From an uncultured Eubacteriales bacterium (GTDB lineage: Bacteria > Bacillota > Clostridia > Christensenellales > CAG-138): a stretch of 10,805 nucleotides of DNA. Positions 1-6,094 of the stretch are shown one piece after another (within the stretch, counting starts at the first letter, position 1; every line of letters starts with the position of its first letter). The notes under the pieces were generated by a model. The model ran no database searches. It was not told the origin of the DNA and saw only the letters and a program-made list of their open reading frames with translations. The DNA is taken from NCBI GenBank assembly GCA_900547135.1, contig URFJ01000066.1, positions 1-10,805 of the forward strand, given 5' to 3'. The position numbers and the translations under genes were made by a program.

Positions 1-59
1 TTCAGCGCTGTGAAGTCTCCATATTTTAATTCTACGTTGTTAAGTTCAAATTTTTCCAT
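1..59 (-). CDS. pstB: Phosphate ABC transporter ATP-binding protein, N-terminal fragment
   Basis: Only the first 19 codons are in the window; the gene runs off the left edge. The translation starts MEKFELNNVELKYGDFTAL, which matches the usual PstB beginning: a first beta strand, then the Y-G-x-x-x-A-L stretch that in ABC ATPases sits just before the Walker A loop. PstB would hydrolyse ATP on the cytoplasmic side to drive phosphate import through PstC and PstA. The ATG at 57-59 follows the pstA stop by six bases. The Shine-Dalgarno (AGGTAAGGAT) overlaps that stop, so translation is probably coupled to pstA. Identity rests on the short N-terminus plus the operon position, which is the canonical one. 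Walker A, signature and Walker B motifs are not visible here. Confidence 0.9.
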   Translation of the reverse strand, partial: MEKFELNNVELKYGDFTAL

Positions 60-65
60 TTATCC

Positions 66-917
66 TTACCTCGCTATCCTCTTTGCGATGAACGCGGACG
101 CCGCGTTTATTCCAAATACAATTACGATCAATACTACGGCGGTAGCATATGCCTTATCTATATACAAACCCTCGTTGGAGAGCGCATACATATGCACAGC
201 CAGCGTTCTGCCCGACGACAGGAGGTCCGCTGGTATATCCGCCACGGTTCCGGCCGTGTATATCAGAGCAGCCGTCTCGCCTACTATCCTTCCAACGGAC
301 AGTATAACCCCTGACAGTATGCCTGGCACCGCCGACGGCAGAACGATTCGAAACACCGTGCGCAGCCTGCCCGCTCCAAGGCCGAAGCTGCCCTCCCTGT
401 AAGAATCCGACACCGATATAAGCGCCTCCTCAGTCGTTCTTATGATAAGCGGAAGTATCATTATTGACAGCGTAAACGCTCCGGCAAGCATTGAATAGCT
501 CCAGCCAATCGCCGTTACAAAAAACAGCATGCCGAACAGCCCATATACTATCGACGGGATTCCCGCCAGCGTTTCCGCGGTCATTCTTATTACACTCACG
601 ATTTTGTTCCCGCGCTTTGCGTACTCAACCAGATATATTGCAGCAAATATACCAAGCGGCACCGCTATTAGCAGCGATACGAGCGTCATCGTAATCGTAT
701 TTACAAGTGCTGGGAACAGCGATACGTTTTCAGACGTGTATTTAAACGCGAATAGATCAAGCGTAATATGAGGAACACCCTTTACCAGTATGTACCCAAC
801 CAGGAATACGAACACCGAAACCGTTATTACCGCTGAAACGCATACAATAAATCTCAAGAGAGCCGAAAGCGTCCTTTGTCCTCGTACACCGCGCATGCCT
901 TTGGAAATCGCCCTCAT
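66..917 (-). CDS. pstA: Phosphate ABC transporter permease PstA
   Basis: This is one of the two membrane subunits of the high-affinity PstSCAB phosphate importer. The 283-residue protein has six hydrophobic segments (about 21-45, 68-98, 118-138, 143-160, 200-222 and 257-279). The cytoplasmic EAA-type loop that docks PstB lies at about 173-200 (S-Y-R-E-G-S-F-G-L-G-A-G). The stretch A-G-I-P-S-I-V-Y-G at 118-126 is typical of the PstA/PstC family. I chose the ATG at 915-917, not one 30 bases upstream, because GGAGGA lies eight bases ahead of it. This start overlaps the pstC stop as ATGA, so the two permeases are probably made by translational coupling in equal amounts. The length is usual for the family and nothing looks broken. 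Confidence 0.96.
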   Translation of the reverse strand: MRAISKGMRGVRGQRTLSALLRFIVCVSAVITVSVFVFLVGYILVKGVPHITLDLFAFKYTSENVSLFPALVNTITMTLVSLLIAVPLGIFAAIYLVEYAKRGNKIVSVIRMTAETLAGIPSIVYGLFGMLFFVTAIGWSYSMLAGAFTLSIMILPLIIRTTEEALISVSDSYREGSFGLGAGRLRTVFRIVLPSAVPGILSGVILSVGRIVGETAALIYTAGTVADIPADLLSSGRTLAVHMYALSNEGLYIDKAYATAVVLIVIVFGINAASAFIAKRIAR

Positions 918-1765
918 TTGTTTGTCCTCCTTTTCAGCGCAGAGCACGAAATATTGATAATAAGGATAAACACAAATAATACTACGGCGGTTGCTATAAG
1001 CGCCTCACGGTGCAGGTCTGTAGCATAACCCATCTCCATGACTATATTTGACGTAAGCGTTCTTACGCCATCCAGAATGCCGCCTGGCAGTCTTGCCTGA
1101 TTACCTACTACCATCATAACGGCCATGGCCTCTCCTATCGCGCGCCCGACGCCAAGCACCACGCCCGCAAATATGCCCGACTTCGCCGCCGGAAGCACAG
1201 TAAAAAACACGCTTCGCTCGTGCGTGGCCCCCAGCGCCAACGCTCCCTCGTAATATTGATCCGGAACCGCTCGAAGCGCAGCCTCGGATACGCTTATTAT
1301 AGTAGGGAGTATCATTATCCCTAAAAGCACTGAGGCGGTAAGGATGCTGCTTCCATCGCCCCCAAAGGTGTTTCTGATAAACGGTACGAGGACAACCAGC
1401 CCAAAAAATCCGTATACGATTGAGGGGATTCCGGCAAGAAGGCCTATCGCCGGCTTCAGCGCCTTGTACAACCGTTTTTTACAGAATCTTGCCATAAATA
1501 CAGCCGTTAATATTCCTATGGGCACTCCGATTATGACCGCTCCCGCTGTCACATAGAAGCTTCCCAGTATCATAGGCAATATTCCATAGATATTGTTGCC
1601 TGGACGCCATTGGGTGCCGAGAAGGAATTTAAATACGCCTATTTCTCCTATTGCCGGTATTCCATTGGCAAACAGAAACACGCATATCAGAATAACAGCC
1701 AGTATTGAGGCAAGCGCGGCGATAAAGAATACCCCGCGCATAATCATTTCCCTAATCTTCGCCAT
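914..1765 (-). CDS. pstC: Phosphate ABC transporter permease PstC
   Basis: Partner permease of PstA in the phosphate importer. It is 283 residues long with a membrane-spanning first segment (about 10-34), further helices at about 60-92, 106-130, 140-160 and 198-221, and a last helix at about 255-276. The EAA loop at 171-199 (Y-Y-E-G-A-L-A-L-G-A-T) is the ATPase-docking site, followed by the family-typical G-x-G-R-A-I-G-E-A stretch at 205-213. The start at 1765 has AGGAGG close in front. The Arg-Arg-Thr-Asn-Lys end is encoded by the same bases that supply the pstA Shine-Dalgarno, and the TGA stop overlaps the pstA ATG. The gene follows pstS after a 60-base spacer holding two hairpins. Confidence 0.96.
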   Translation of the reverse strand: MAKIREMIMRGVFFIAALASILAVILICVFLFANGIPAIGEIGVFKFLLGTQWRPGNNIYGILPMILGSFYVTAGAVIIGVPIGILTAVFMARFCKKRLYKALKPAIGLLAGIPSIVYGFFGLVVLVPFIRNTFGGDGSSILTASVLLGIMILPTIISVSEAALRAVPDQYYEGALALGATHERSVFFTVLPAAKSGIFAGVVLGVGRAIGEAMAVMMVVGNQARLPGGILDGVRTLTSNIVMEMGYATDLHREALIATAVVLFVFILIINISCSALKRRTNK

Positions 1766-1785
1766 AGTCCCTCCTAAGGGTAAAG

Positions 1786-1824
1786 GGGCAGGCCTAACCT
1801 GCCCTGATGTGCCGTAAGAGGCAC
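1786..1824 (-). promoter_or_regulatory. Tandem hairpins in the pstS-pstC spacer
   Basis: Read on the minus strand directly after the pstS stop, the spacer holds a 5-bp stem GTGCC/GGCAC with a six-base loop (1809-1824). A 7-bp GC-rich stem GGGCAGG/CCTGCCC with a five-base loop follows (1786-1804). There is no clear U-tract after either (the second is followed by CCTTTACCC), so they do not look like full terminators. In solute-binding protein/permease operons such hairpins often protect the upstream message from 3' decay or cause partial termination, giving more binding protein than permease. That role is inferred. Confidence 0.55.
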
Positions 1825-1825
1825 C

Positions 1826-2794
1826 TTATTCCACAAAGCCATTCCAGCTCGTAACCGATCCAATGTATATATCCCTTATCTGTTCTACGGTCATTTGGGT
1901 TACGGGATTATCATTGTTGACGATTACCGCAATTCCATCCTGGGCTATAACGGTGGCGTTCAAACCACTTGAGAGTTCGCCTTCCTTCAGTTCCCTCGAC
2001 GCCATTCCTATATCGCATATTCCATTGATGACCGACGTCATTCCTGTAGTCGAGTCGTTCTGTTGGATATCAATCTTCGCGTCAGGGTTTATTTTCAAAT
2101 ACGCTTCCTTAAGCTTTTCCATAACAGGGGTTACGGATGATGAGCCAGCCACTACAATCTTGCCAGAAGGCTTGTTTCCATCGTAAGCTTTAGCGCCGTC
2201 AATTGTGATAAAGCCGCTTTCCTCAACAACCGCCTGTCCTTCTGAACTTAATATAAACTTTATGAAATCCGAAGCCAGTTCGCTGATATTCTCTTTAGTA
2301 GCTATGTTAAATGGACGCACCAAGGAATAGGTTCCATTTTTTATGTTTTCAACGCTGGCTTCCACTCCGTCGATCGCTATAGCCTTAACCGTTTGATTAA
2401 GGGAGCCAAGGGAAATATAACCCATAGCATATTCATTTCCAGCCACGGCGGTCATCATTACAGAGGTGTTGTTGGTTATCTGCGCGTCCAGAGTAGTATT
2501 ATCCACCTTTTCGCCACTCCCGTCCTTTTGCTCAACGCCTGTAAGCTCTATGAACGCGCCCCTGGTGCCGGAACCATCTTCCCTAGAAATTACGGTGATA
2601 TCCCTATTGCTGTCAAACCCTGTGCTATCGGTAGGGTTAGCCTGACTGGAAGAAGGTTTTGAGGTCGGCTTGGCACCTATGCCCGGACTGCTGGTGCTAT
2701 CTCCATTACCGTATCCGCCTCCACTTTTCGTACAACCCGTTACCGCAAAGGCAATCATTGTAATTGCCAGAATCAATGCCAATGTCTTTTTCAT
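1826..2794 (-). CDS. pstS: Phosphate-binding lipoprotein PstS, circularly permuted
   Basis: Extracellular phosphate receptor for the PstCAB importer, 322 residues. A lipoprotein signal peptide ends in A-V-T-G-C, so Cys21 would be lipidated and hold the protein on the outer face of the membrane. A Gly/Ser/Pro linker (about 22-62) follows. The folded part is in unusual order. Residues 65-205 match what is normally the second half of PstS, including SREDGSGTRGAF at 70-81 and the terminal helix region ending near E-S-G-F-I-T-I. Residues 211-322 match the normal first half: AGSSSVTP (216-223), D-S-T-T-G (247-251), I-G-M-A-S-R-E-L and T-S-W-N-G at the very end. Phosphate-contacting loops from both halves are present. 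The start has AAAGGAG nine bases upstream. Neighbouring pstC, pstA and pstB support the role. Confidence 0.93.
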   Translation of the reverse strand: MKKTLALILAITMIAFAVTGCTKSGGGYGNGDSTSSPGIGAKPTSKPSSSQANPTDSTGFDSNRDITVISREDGSGTRGAFIELTGVEQKDGSGEKVDNTTLDAQITNNTSVMMTAVAGNEYAMGYISLGSLNQTVKAIAIDGVEASVENIKNGTYSLVRPFNIATKENISELASDFIKFILSSEGQAVVEESGFITIDGAKAYDGNKPSGKIVVAGSSSVTPVMEKLKEAYLKINPDAKIDIQQNDSTTGMTSVINGICDIGMASRELKEGELSSGLNATVIAQDGIAVIVNNDNPVTQMTVEQIRDIYIGSVTSWNGFVE

Positions 2795-2827
2795 GTTTTC
2801 ATTCTCCTTTTAATACTTTACGAATTG

Positions 2828-2871
2828 ATTCTATCCCGCGTTTGTAAAGTACAAAAGGTTTGATATGTTAA
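2828..2871 (-). promoter_or_regulatory. Candidate pstS promoter with PhoP-box-like repeats
   Basis: On the minus strand a -10-like TAGAAT lies at 2828-2833, about 33 bases before the pstS ATG. Upstream are TTTACA (2843-2848) and TTAACA (2866-2871). Their start-to-start spacing of 23 bases is close to two turns of the 11-base period known for TT(A/T/C)ACA PhoP boxes in Bacillus. A TTGTAC sits between them, 15 bases from the -10. Only two half-sites match well and no good -35 is at 17-base spacing, which would suit an activator-dependent promoter. Phosphate-starvation control by a PhoP-like regulator is inferred. Confidence 0.35.
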
Positions 2872-3021
2872 ATAAAAGTAAAGGAGAAGCACTTGCGCAT
2901 AAATATTGTAAGCCGCGGAACATTGGCAGCTGGCCCCTAAAGAAAGCTCTGGACGCTAGCGCTTATATAACTGCTTTATTGAATACGTTTTTTTCATTGT
3001 AAGCAAATGAAGTGATAGATT

Positions 3022-3354
3022 TTACGCGCCGGTATGTTTATGCTGGGCTCTTTGTCCATTGCTTGATGAAAATGAGCATTCAAGCTCTGAAGATAGCGTA
3101 TCCTTAAATATGGCTGGAGCGCAATTGATAAACTCAATTACTTTGTAATATGGATTCTCGCTTGTGTAAGCGTTTCCGTTAATGCGTCCAATCATTTTTG
3201 AAATTCTCCTTTTGGTCGCCCTGGGAGCTATAAGCCAGCATATGCGAGCCTTCGGCAGTTTTAGAAATACAACGCCAATGGCAAGCCCCAATACGCATCC
3301 TATAAGGCACCCAAGCAGTACGGATACAAAACCTTCGAATACAACTTCAAACAT
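3022..3354 (-). CDS. Small single-pass membrane protein of unknown function
   Basis: I do not recognise a family. The 110-residue protein starts M-F-E-V-V-F-E-G-F and has one hydrophobic segment at about 7-31. In it glycines fall every fourth residue (G-C-L-I-G-C-V-L-G-L-A-I-G), a glycine-zipper pattern that favours helix-helix packing. A basic stretch follows (R-A-T-K-R-R-I-S-K at about 44-52), suggesting that the C-terminal part is cytoplasmic by the positive-inside rule. The tail is polar, Ser/Gln/His-rich at the end, with no motif I know. I chose the ATG at 3352-3354 because GAGGAA stands six bases ahead; longer in-frame forms start at codons with poor initiation signals. It stands alone between pstS and the XRE gene. 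Coding status is likely but not certain. Confidence 0.55.
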   Translation of the reverse strand: MFEVVFEGFVSVLLGCLIGCVLGLAIGVVFLKLPKARICWLIAPRATKRRISKMIGRINGNAYTSENPYYKVIEFINCAPAIFKDTLSSELECSFSSSNGQRAQHKHTGA

Positions 3355-3421
3355 TTTTTGTTCCTCTTTCATAGGTTGAATCTTTTGCAGATTAAGATAT
3401 ATGCTGCCCGTTAGCGTAGTA

Positions 3422-3450
3422 ATACTATATTCCGTAGATACTATCGGCAA
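3422..3450 (-). promoter_or_regulatory. Candidate promoter for the small membrane protein
   Basis: TTGCCG (3445-3450) and TAGTAT (3422-3427) are separated by 17 bases on the minus strand, about 70 bases before the chosen ATG at 3354. The match to the sigma-A consensus is partial and the surroundings are AT-rich, so chance is possible. Confidence 0.3.
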
Positions 3451-3730
3451 ACCTCCCAGAAATATTAAGTCCTATTGAGCAGGCACACTCGAATCGCATT
3501 AACCATGTATAATAGAAAAGTTCTTTGCGGAATTAATAATGGCAATCATTCCAGCTTCATATGCAATATAATATCATTATTATTTGATACTGTCATTATT
3601 AATTGGATAATTTTTTATTAAAATTATCTTAATGAATACCCTTAAGCGCTTTTCTAAATTAACTAATCACGTATTTCAACTATGTTTTTTCAGTGCTTAA
3701 AGTGCCTAACAATCCAAGCTGATATGCTCG
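3451..3730. other. AT-rich intergenic region without a supported gene
   Basis: No open frame with a ribosome binding site is visible on either strand between the small membrane protein and the XRE-gene terminator. The stretch is very AT-rich. It contains the direct repeat TCATTATTA (3574-3582 and 3593-3601) and the perfect inverted repeat at 3606-3628, listed separately. Confidence 0.6.
3606..3628. repeat. Perfect 9-bp AT inverted repeat
   Basis: GATAATTTT (3606-3614) and AAAATTATC (3620-3628) are perfect reverse complements separated by TTATT. This could be an operator for a dimeric regulator, or a weak hairpin. All but two of the stem pairs are A-T, so it is unlikely to be an efficient terminator. 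No neighbouring gene clearly uses it. Confidence 0.5.
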
Positions 3731-3760
3731 AAAAAAAAGCCCCTTTGAAAGCGGCTTTTA
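3731..3760 (-). terminator. Rho-independent terminator of the XRE-family gene
   Basis: On the minus strand AAAAGCC pairs with GGCTTTT (arms 3753-3759 and 3735-3741). A short inner CTT/AAG pairing is possible, and the stem runs into an eight-T tract at 3731-3738. It lies about 25 bases beyond the stop of the minus-strand regulator gene, the right place and orientation to end its transcript. Confidence 0.8.
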
Positions 3761-3785
3761 AAGATTATAAATTTATGCGTTCCGT

Positions 3786-4370
3786 TCATATCAGCTGATG
3801 AAACAGCCCTTTATTTGTACTATACCATATCAGCGAGCCATGGCCGCACTTTTGAAAGCGGCACTGCAAATCCCATTCCGGATACTGCTTTACAAACTGT
3901 ATTCTTGCGCTGGTTACAAGTGCCAAAAATGATATATAGTTATCCTTTCGCATTGGGTGGCCGCTTGTAACATACCATTCGTCCTCCACGAGCTCAACCG
4001 TTAGCATCTGATCCTGAGCCGCTTTTTTGGGTTCAAGCGGCTCAAGCGTCCTGCCGCAGCATGATATCTGAGCGTTGCCTGAGCATATGCTTACATTTGC
4101 GCATATGGGACAGACATAAAACTTTGATTTCTTCATATTTCCTCCTTCAAAGGTGTTTTCAGCAAGACCTCCACTCAACATATCCTTTATGTTGACCCCA
4201 AGGATATCTGAAAGCCCCGCAAGCAGCGAAACGTCCGGAAGGCCCAGCCCACGCTCCCACTTTGATACGGTCTTATCGCTTAAGCCCAAAAGGCCGGCCA
4301 GCTGCCTCTGCGTCAAATGCTTTTCAAGCCTCAGGGTACGGATAAGCGCACCGATCCTTGCATAATCCAT
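3786..4370 (-). CDS. XRE-family regulator fused to a desulfoferrodoxin-like domain
   Basis: A 194-residue protein. Residues about 5-62 form an XRE-type helix-turn-helix: I-R-T-L-R-L-E-K, then L-T-Q-R-Q-L-A-G-L-L-G and the recognition-helix stretch S-D-K-T-V-S-K-W-E-R-G. After a linker, residues 81-194 resemble desulfoferrodoxin/superoxide reductase. A rubredoxin-like knuckle C87-P-I-C90 and C104-C105 would bind one iron, and a beta-rich part carries H138-P-M. In canonical enzymes that beta domain binds catalytic iron through four His and one Cys. Here the usual H-Y-I is N144-Y-I, and the C-x-x-H of the end is S184-x-x-K187, so catalysis is unlikely. It may sense redox state or metal through the cysteine site and control its own gene or distant targets; that is inference. 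The ATG at 4368-4370 is chosen because a full GGAGGTGA lies five bases ahead; an in-frame GTG overlaps that site. Confidence 0.85.
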   Translation of the reverse strand: MDYARIGALIRTLRLEKHLTQRQLAGLLGLSDKTVSKWERGLGLPDVSLLAGLSDILGVNIKDMLSGGLAENTFEGGNMKKSKFYVCPICANVSICSGNAQISCCGRTLEPLEPKKAAQDQMLTVELVEDEWYVTSGHPMRKDNYISFLALVTSARIQFVKQYPEWDLQCRFQKCGHGSLIWYSTNKGLFHQLI

Positions 4371-4390
4371 AGTTGTCACCTCCCTATATC

Positions 4391-4419
4391 ATTCTAGCAA
4401 GGGAACAAGTGCAAATCAA
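4391..4419 (-). promoter_or_regulatory. Promoter of the XRE-family regulator
   Basis: TTGATT (4414-4419) and TAGAAT (4391-4396) stand 17 bases apart on the minus strand, with an extended TGC directly before the -10. The regulator's ATG is about 20 bases further on. The spacer contains two CTTG steps (CTTGTTCCCTTG), a possible operator for autoregulation, which is speculative. Confidence 0.65.
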
Positions 4420-4554
4420 TAAACGCTCCGTAGAGTAAATAGGCCCAAGGCGTACAACTATATTCCCTCTTCTTATATTTCTAGTCCTGCTGCTCAACGT
4501 CTTGTTAAGCCCCGTGATATTAAAACCAGCACATCATAACCAGACCGTATCGCC

Positions 4555-4778
4555 TTATAATAAACGGGTTGACGCCCCTATCGGGTTTCCTTCGTTCATT
4601 ATATAGCATTGCGGAATGCCATCTACCCCCATATAGAATCGCCTTCGCCTATATTTAGCCTCAAAACCTCGGTGATAATTGCCCCATTGGGGTTGGAGGC
4701 GGCTGAGGTGATTGTGGTTACAATGTCCAAAGCCATGATCAAAGTTGTCGATATTTTATTAATTATCCGTTTTATCAT
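4555..4778 (-). pseudogene. Possible relic of a small secreted or membrane protein gene
   Basis: No intact gene is visible from 4430 to 4935. On the minus strand an open stretch begins at an ATG (4776-4778). It runs for about 50 codons with a basic start (M-I-K-R-I-I-N-K) and a hydrophobic segment like a signal peptide (S-T-T-L-I-M-A-L-D-I-V-T-T), then reaches N-I-G-E-G-D-S-I-W-G and a TAG. In another frame the sequence goes on as V-D-G-I-P-Q-C-Y-I-M-N-E-G-N-P-I-G, which reads like continued coding, to a TAA at 4555-4557. This fits one frameshift in a decayed gene. I do not recognise the family, and no good ribosome binding site precedes the ATG. It could also be chance. Confidence 0.3.
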
Positions 4779-4853
4779 CACAAGCACACAGGCCAACCGT
4801 TAAGCAGTACTGTTCATGCGCTTTATAGCGATTTCTCCACCACATACTGCTCA

Positions 4854-4904
4854 ATACGAAACATGATACTAACCTCCAACCTAAAGTGCCGGATAACAAT
4901 GGAC
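4854..4904 (-). repeat. Initiation-module repeat, copy A
   Basis: A 51-base segment about 80% identical to 5479-5529. On the minus strand it holds GTCCAT, then GCACTTTAG, the Shine-Dalgarno GGAGGTTAG and an ATG followed by TTTCGTAT (Met-Phe-Arg-Ile). The reading frame after this ATG stops after 13 codons (M-F-R-I-E-Q-Y-V-V-E-K-S-L), so the gene it once served is lost. Confidence 0.75.
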
Positions 4905-4935
4905 GCCGCCTTCATGATCTGCCCTAAACTGGAAG

Positions 4936-5489
4936 TCAGGACTTTTGCTTTGCCACTTCTATCATCTGTTTAATCAACTCAACTGATATTGCCTGATAGT
5001 TATCCTTTATTTTGGGGAATTCCTTGCATTCAATAACATTTGCACTGTATGTATATATATCGTCAGGACGCTCAATCTTTACGACACCATAGCCAACATA
5101 GTGTACGCCTTTAATCAGGACTTCTAAAAAGGTTGTCGTCCCATTCCAAGGTGAGTCCGTTTCTTTAAATATGTCCTGTAGGCAGCCCCGCCGTTGTCGA
5201 GCGTAATATCAGAAACCCGCTTTCAGGAATAAAGAAACCCCCATCACAGGCGTGAACCCCAAAGACCATATTTTCTTTATCTGAAGCAAAATTAATTGAT
5301 AGTCCTTCCGATGATAAAGAAGTCAAAGGGGACCAACTATCCAAAACCTTTATGATATCACTCCCAACCGATTTAACTTCTGTTTAGGAAGGTGAACAGC
5401 CCAAAACAAACTATCGCGCAAAACATTGCCAGTAAAAAACTAAATCGTATTCGCATAAAGCTATGCCGCTCGCCATTGATACGAAACAT
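4936..5489 (-). pseudogene. Frameshifted gene for a membrane-anchored or secreted protein, unknown family
   Basis: From the ATG at 5487-5489, preceded by AGAGG, the minus strand encodes MFRINGERHSFMRIRFSF, then a hydrophobic helix (L-L-A-M-F-C-A-I-V-C-F-G-L-F-T-F) and a TAA after 38 codons. One base on, the frame continues smoothly (V-K-S-V-G-S-D-I-I-K-V-L, then a Gly/Phe-rich part through G-G-F-F-I-P-E-S-G). Near 5175-5220 it must shift again to reach Q-D-I-F-K-E-T-D-S-P-W-N-G, after which it stays open to a TGA at 4936-4938 (ending A-K-Q-K-S). A third frame between the two (S-D-I-T-L-D-N-G-G-A-A-Y-R) also looks coding, so there may be three shifts. The repaired protein would have about 185 residues with one N-terminal membrane segment. 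I know no family for it. Confidence 0.7.
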
Positions 5490-5529
5490 GGTGCTAACCT
5501 CTATCTAAAGTGCTGAATAATGTATGGAC
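5479..5529 (-). repeat. Initiation-module repeat, copy B
   Basis: Second copy of the 51-base module at 4854-4904. It contains GCACTTTAG, Shine-Dalgarno AGAGGTTAG and ATGTTTCGTAT. Here the ATG is the start of the frameshifted gene at 4936-5489. Similarity ends right after the fourth codon in both copies. Confidence 0.75.
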
Positions 5530-5543
5530 ACTTTCTCATGTTT

Positions 5544-5572
5544 TATAAACCATATGTCAGCAGTAAGTGCAA
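5544..5572 (-). promoter_or_regulatory. Candidate promoter of the decayed gene at 4936-5489
   Basis: TTGCAC (5567-5572) and TTTATA (5544-5549) are 17 bases apart on the minus strand, 55 bases before the pseudogene ATG. The hexamers match the sigma-A consensus only in part. Confidence 0.35.
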
Positions 5573-6094
5573 TAGTTTTAACTTTTTAACGTTTTTATTA
5601 ACATGCGCCAAACCGCAGGTAAATAAATGCTCACGGTGAATGAAGAAGCAGACACCACAACGCACAAGTTCAGAATTAAAGCAAAACAGGCAGCGCCCGT
5701 TATTGGTCTACGATGAACGCTTACGCGCTATTGGCGGGAATACCTTGTCGATAAAGCCAAAACAAGTACTCACAAATAGTGTTGTTTTTCATCGCCATGG
5801 TTAAAACGCCGAGTTGGTTATGTTATTATGCGTAGTAGCTTGCATTCCCCCAGTCCTTTTTATTAAACACAAATTAACGTTGTGGGTAATTTGAATGAAT
5901 AGGAATTGGCTTCGATCTCTCTAATCATATCTTTCGTCTTAAAAAAAATACATCCGAACAGCCCGTTTATAAAAATAAAGTATGGCGTGTTCGAATTTAT
6001 AATCACTGGTGCGAGTGGCGATACAGTCTTTCATGCCACAACCCAAAATAATCAATCGGTATCGGCTGGCGAGGGCATCTTTTGCGATTATGTA
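5573..6094. other. No supported gene; likely degenerate DNA
   Basis: Short open frames overlap on both strands, and none has a convincing ribosome binding site or a family I recognise. On the plus strand 5640-5804 could encode 54 residues (M-K-K-Q-T-P-Q-R-T-S, then L-L-V-Y-D-E-R-L-R-A-I-G-G-N). On the minus strand a hydrophobic stretch ends at a TAA near 5577-5579 (A-A-C-F-A-L-I-L-N-L-C-V-V-V). The longer plus-strand frames at 5906-6203 are partly antisense to the decayed DUF11-like gene. I read the region as remnants, not active genes. Confidence 0.45.

Noticed and set aside
10..402. 130-codon plus-strand open frame
   Set aside because: It lies wholly opposite pstB and pstA, has no ribosome binding site, and its residue pattern is that of an antisense frame.
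3022..3450. Longer 142-residue start for the small membrane protein
   Set aside because: It would begin at a TTG directly against GGGAGGT with no spacing and would overlap the candidate promoter. The internal ATG at 3354 has a well-spaced GAGGAA.
3697..3713. Third copy of the 51-bp initiation module
   Set aside because: Only about 14 of 17 bases around TAAAGTGCC match, with no Shine-Dalgarno or ATG, so chance is likely.
4812..4866. Remnant of a xanthine dehydrogenase FAD-binding subunit, from the start M-F-R-I-E-Q-Y-V-V-E-K-S-L
   Set aside because: The opening residues vaguely recall that family, but only about 13 codons are open and no further matching sequence could be read.
6006..6014. 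Copy of the tRNA-Leu 3' end as an attachment-site repeat
   Set aside because: Only TGGTGCG (7 bases) matches the tRNA end, too short to support an att site.
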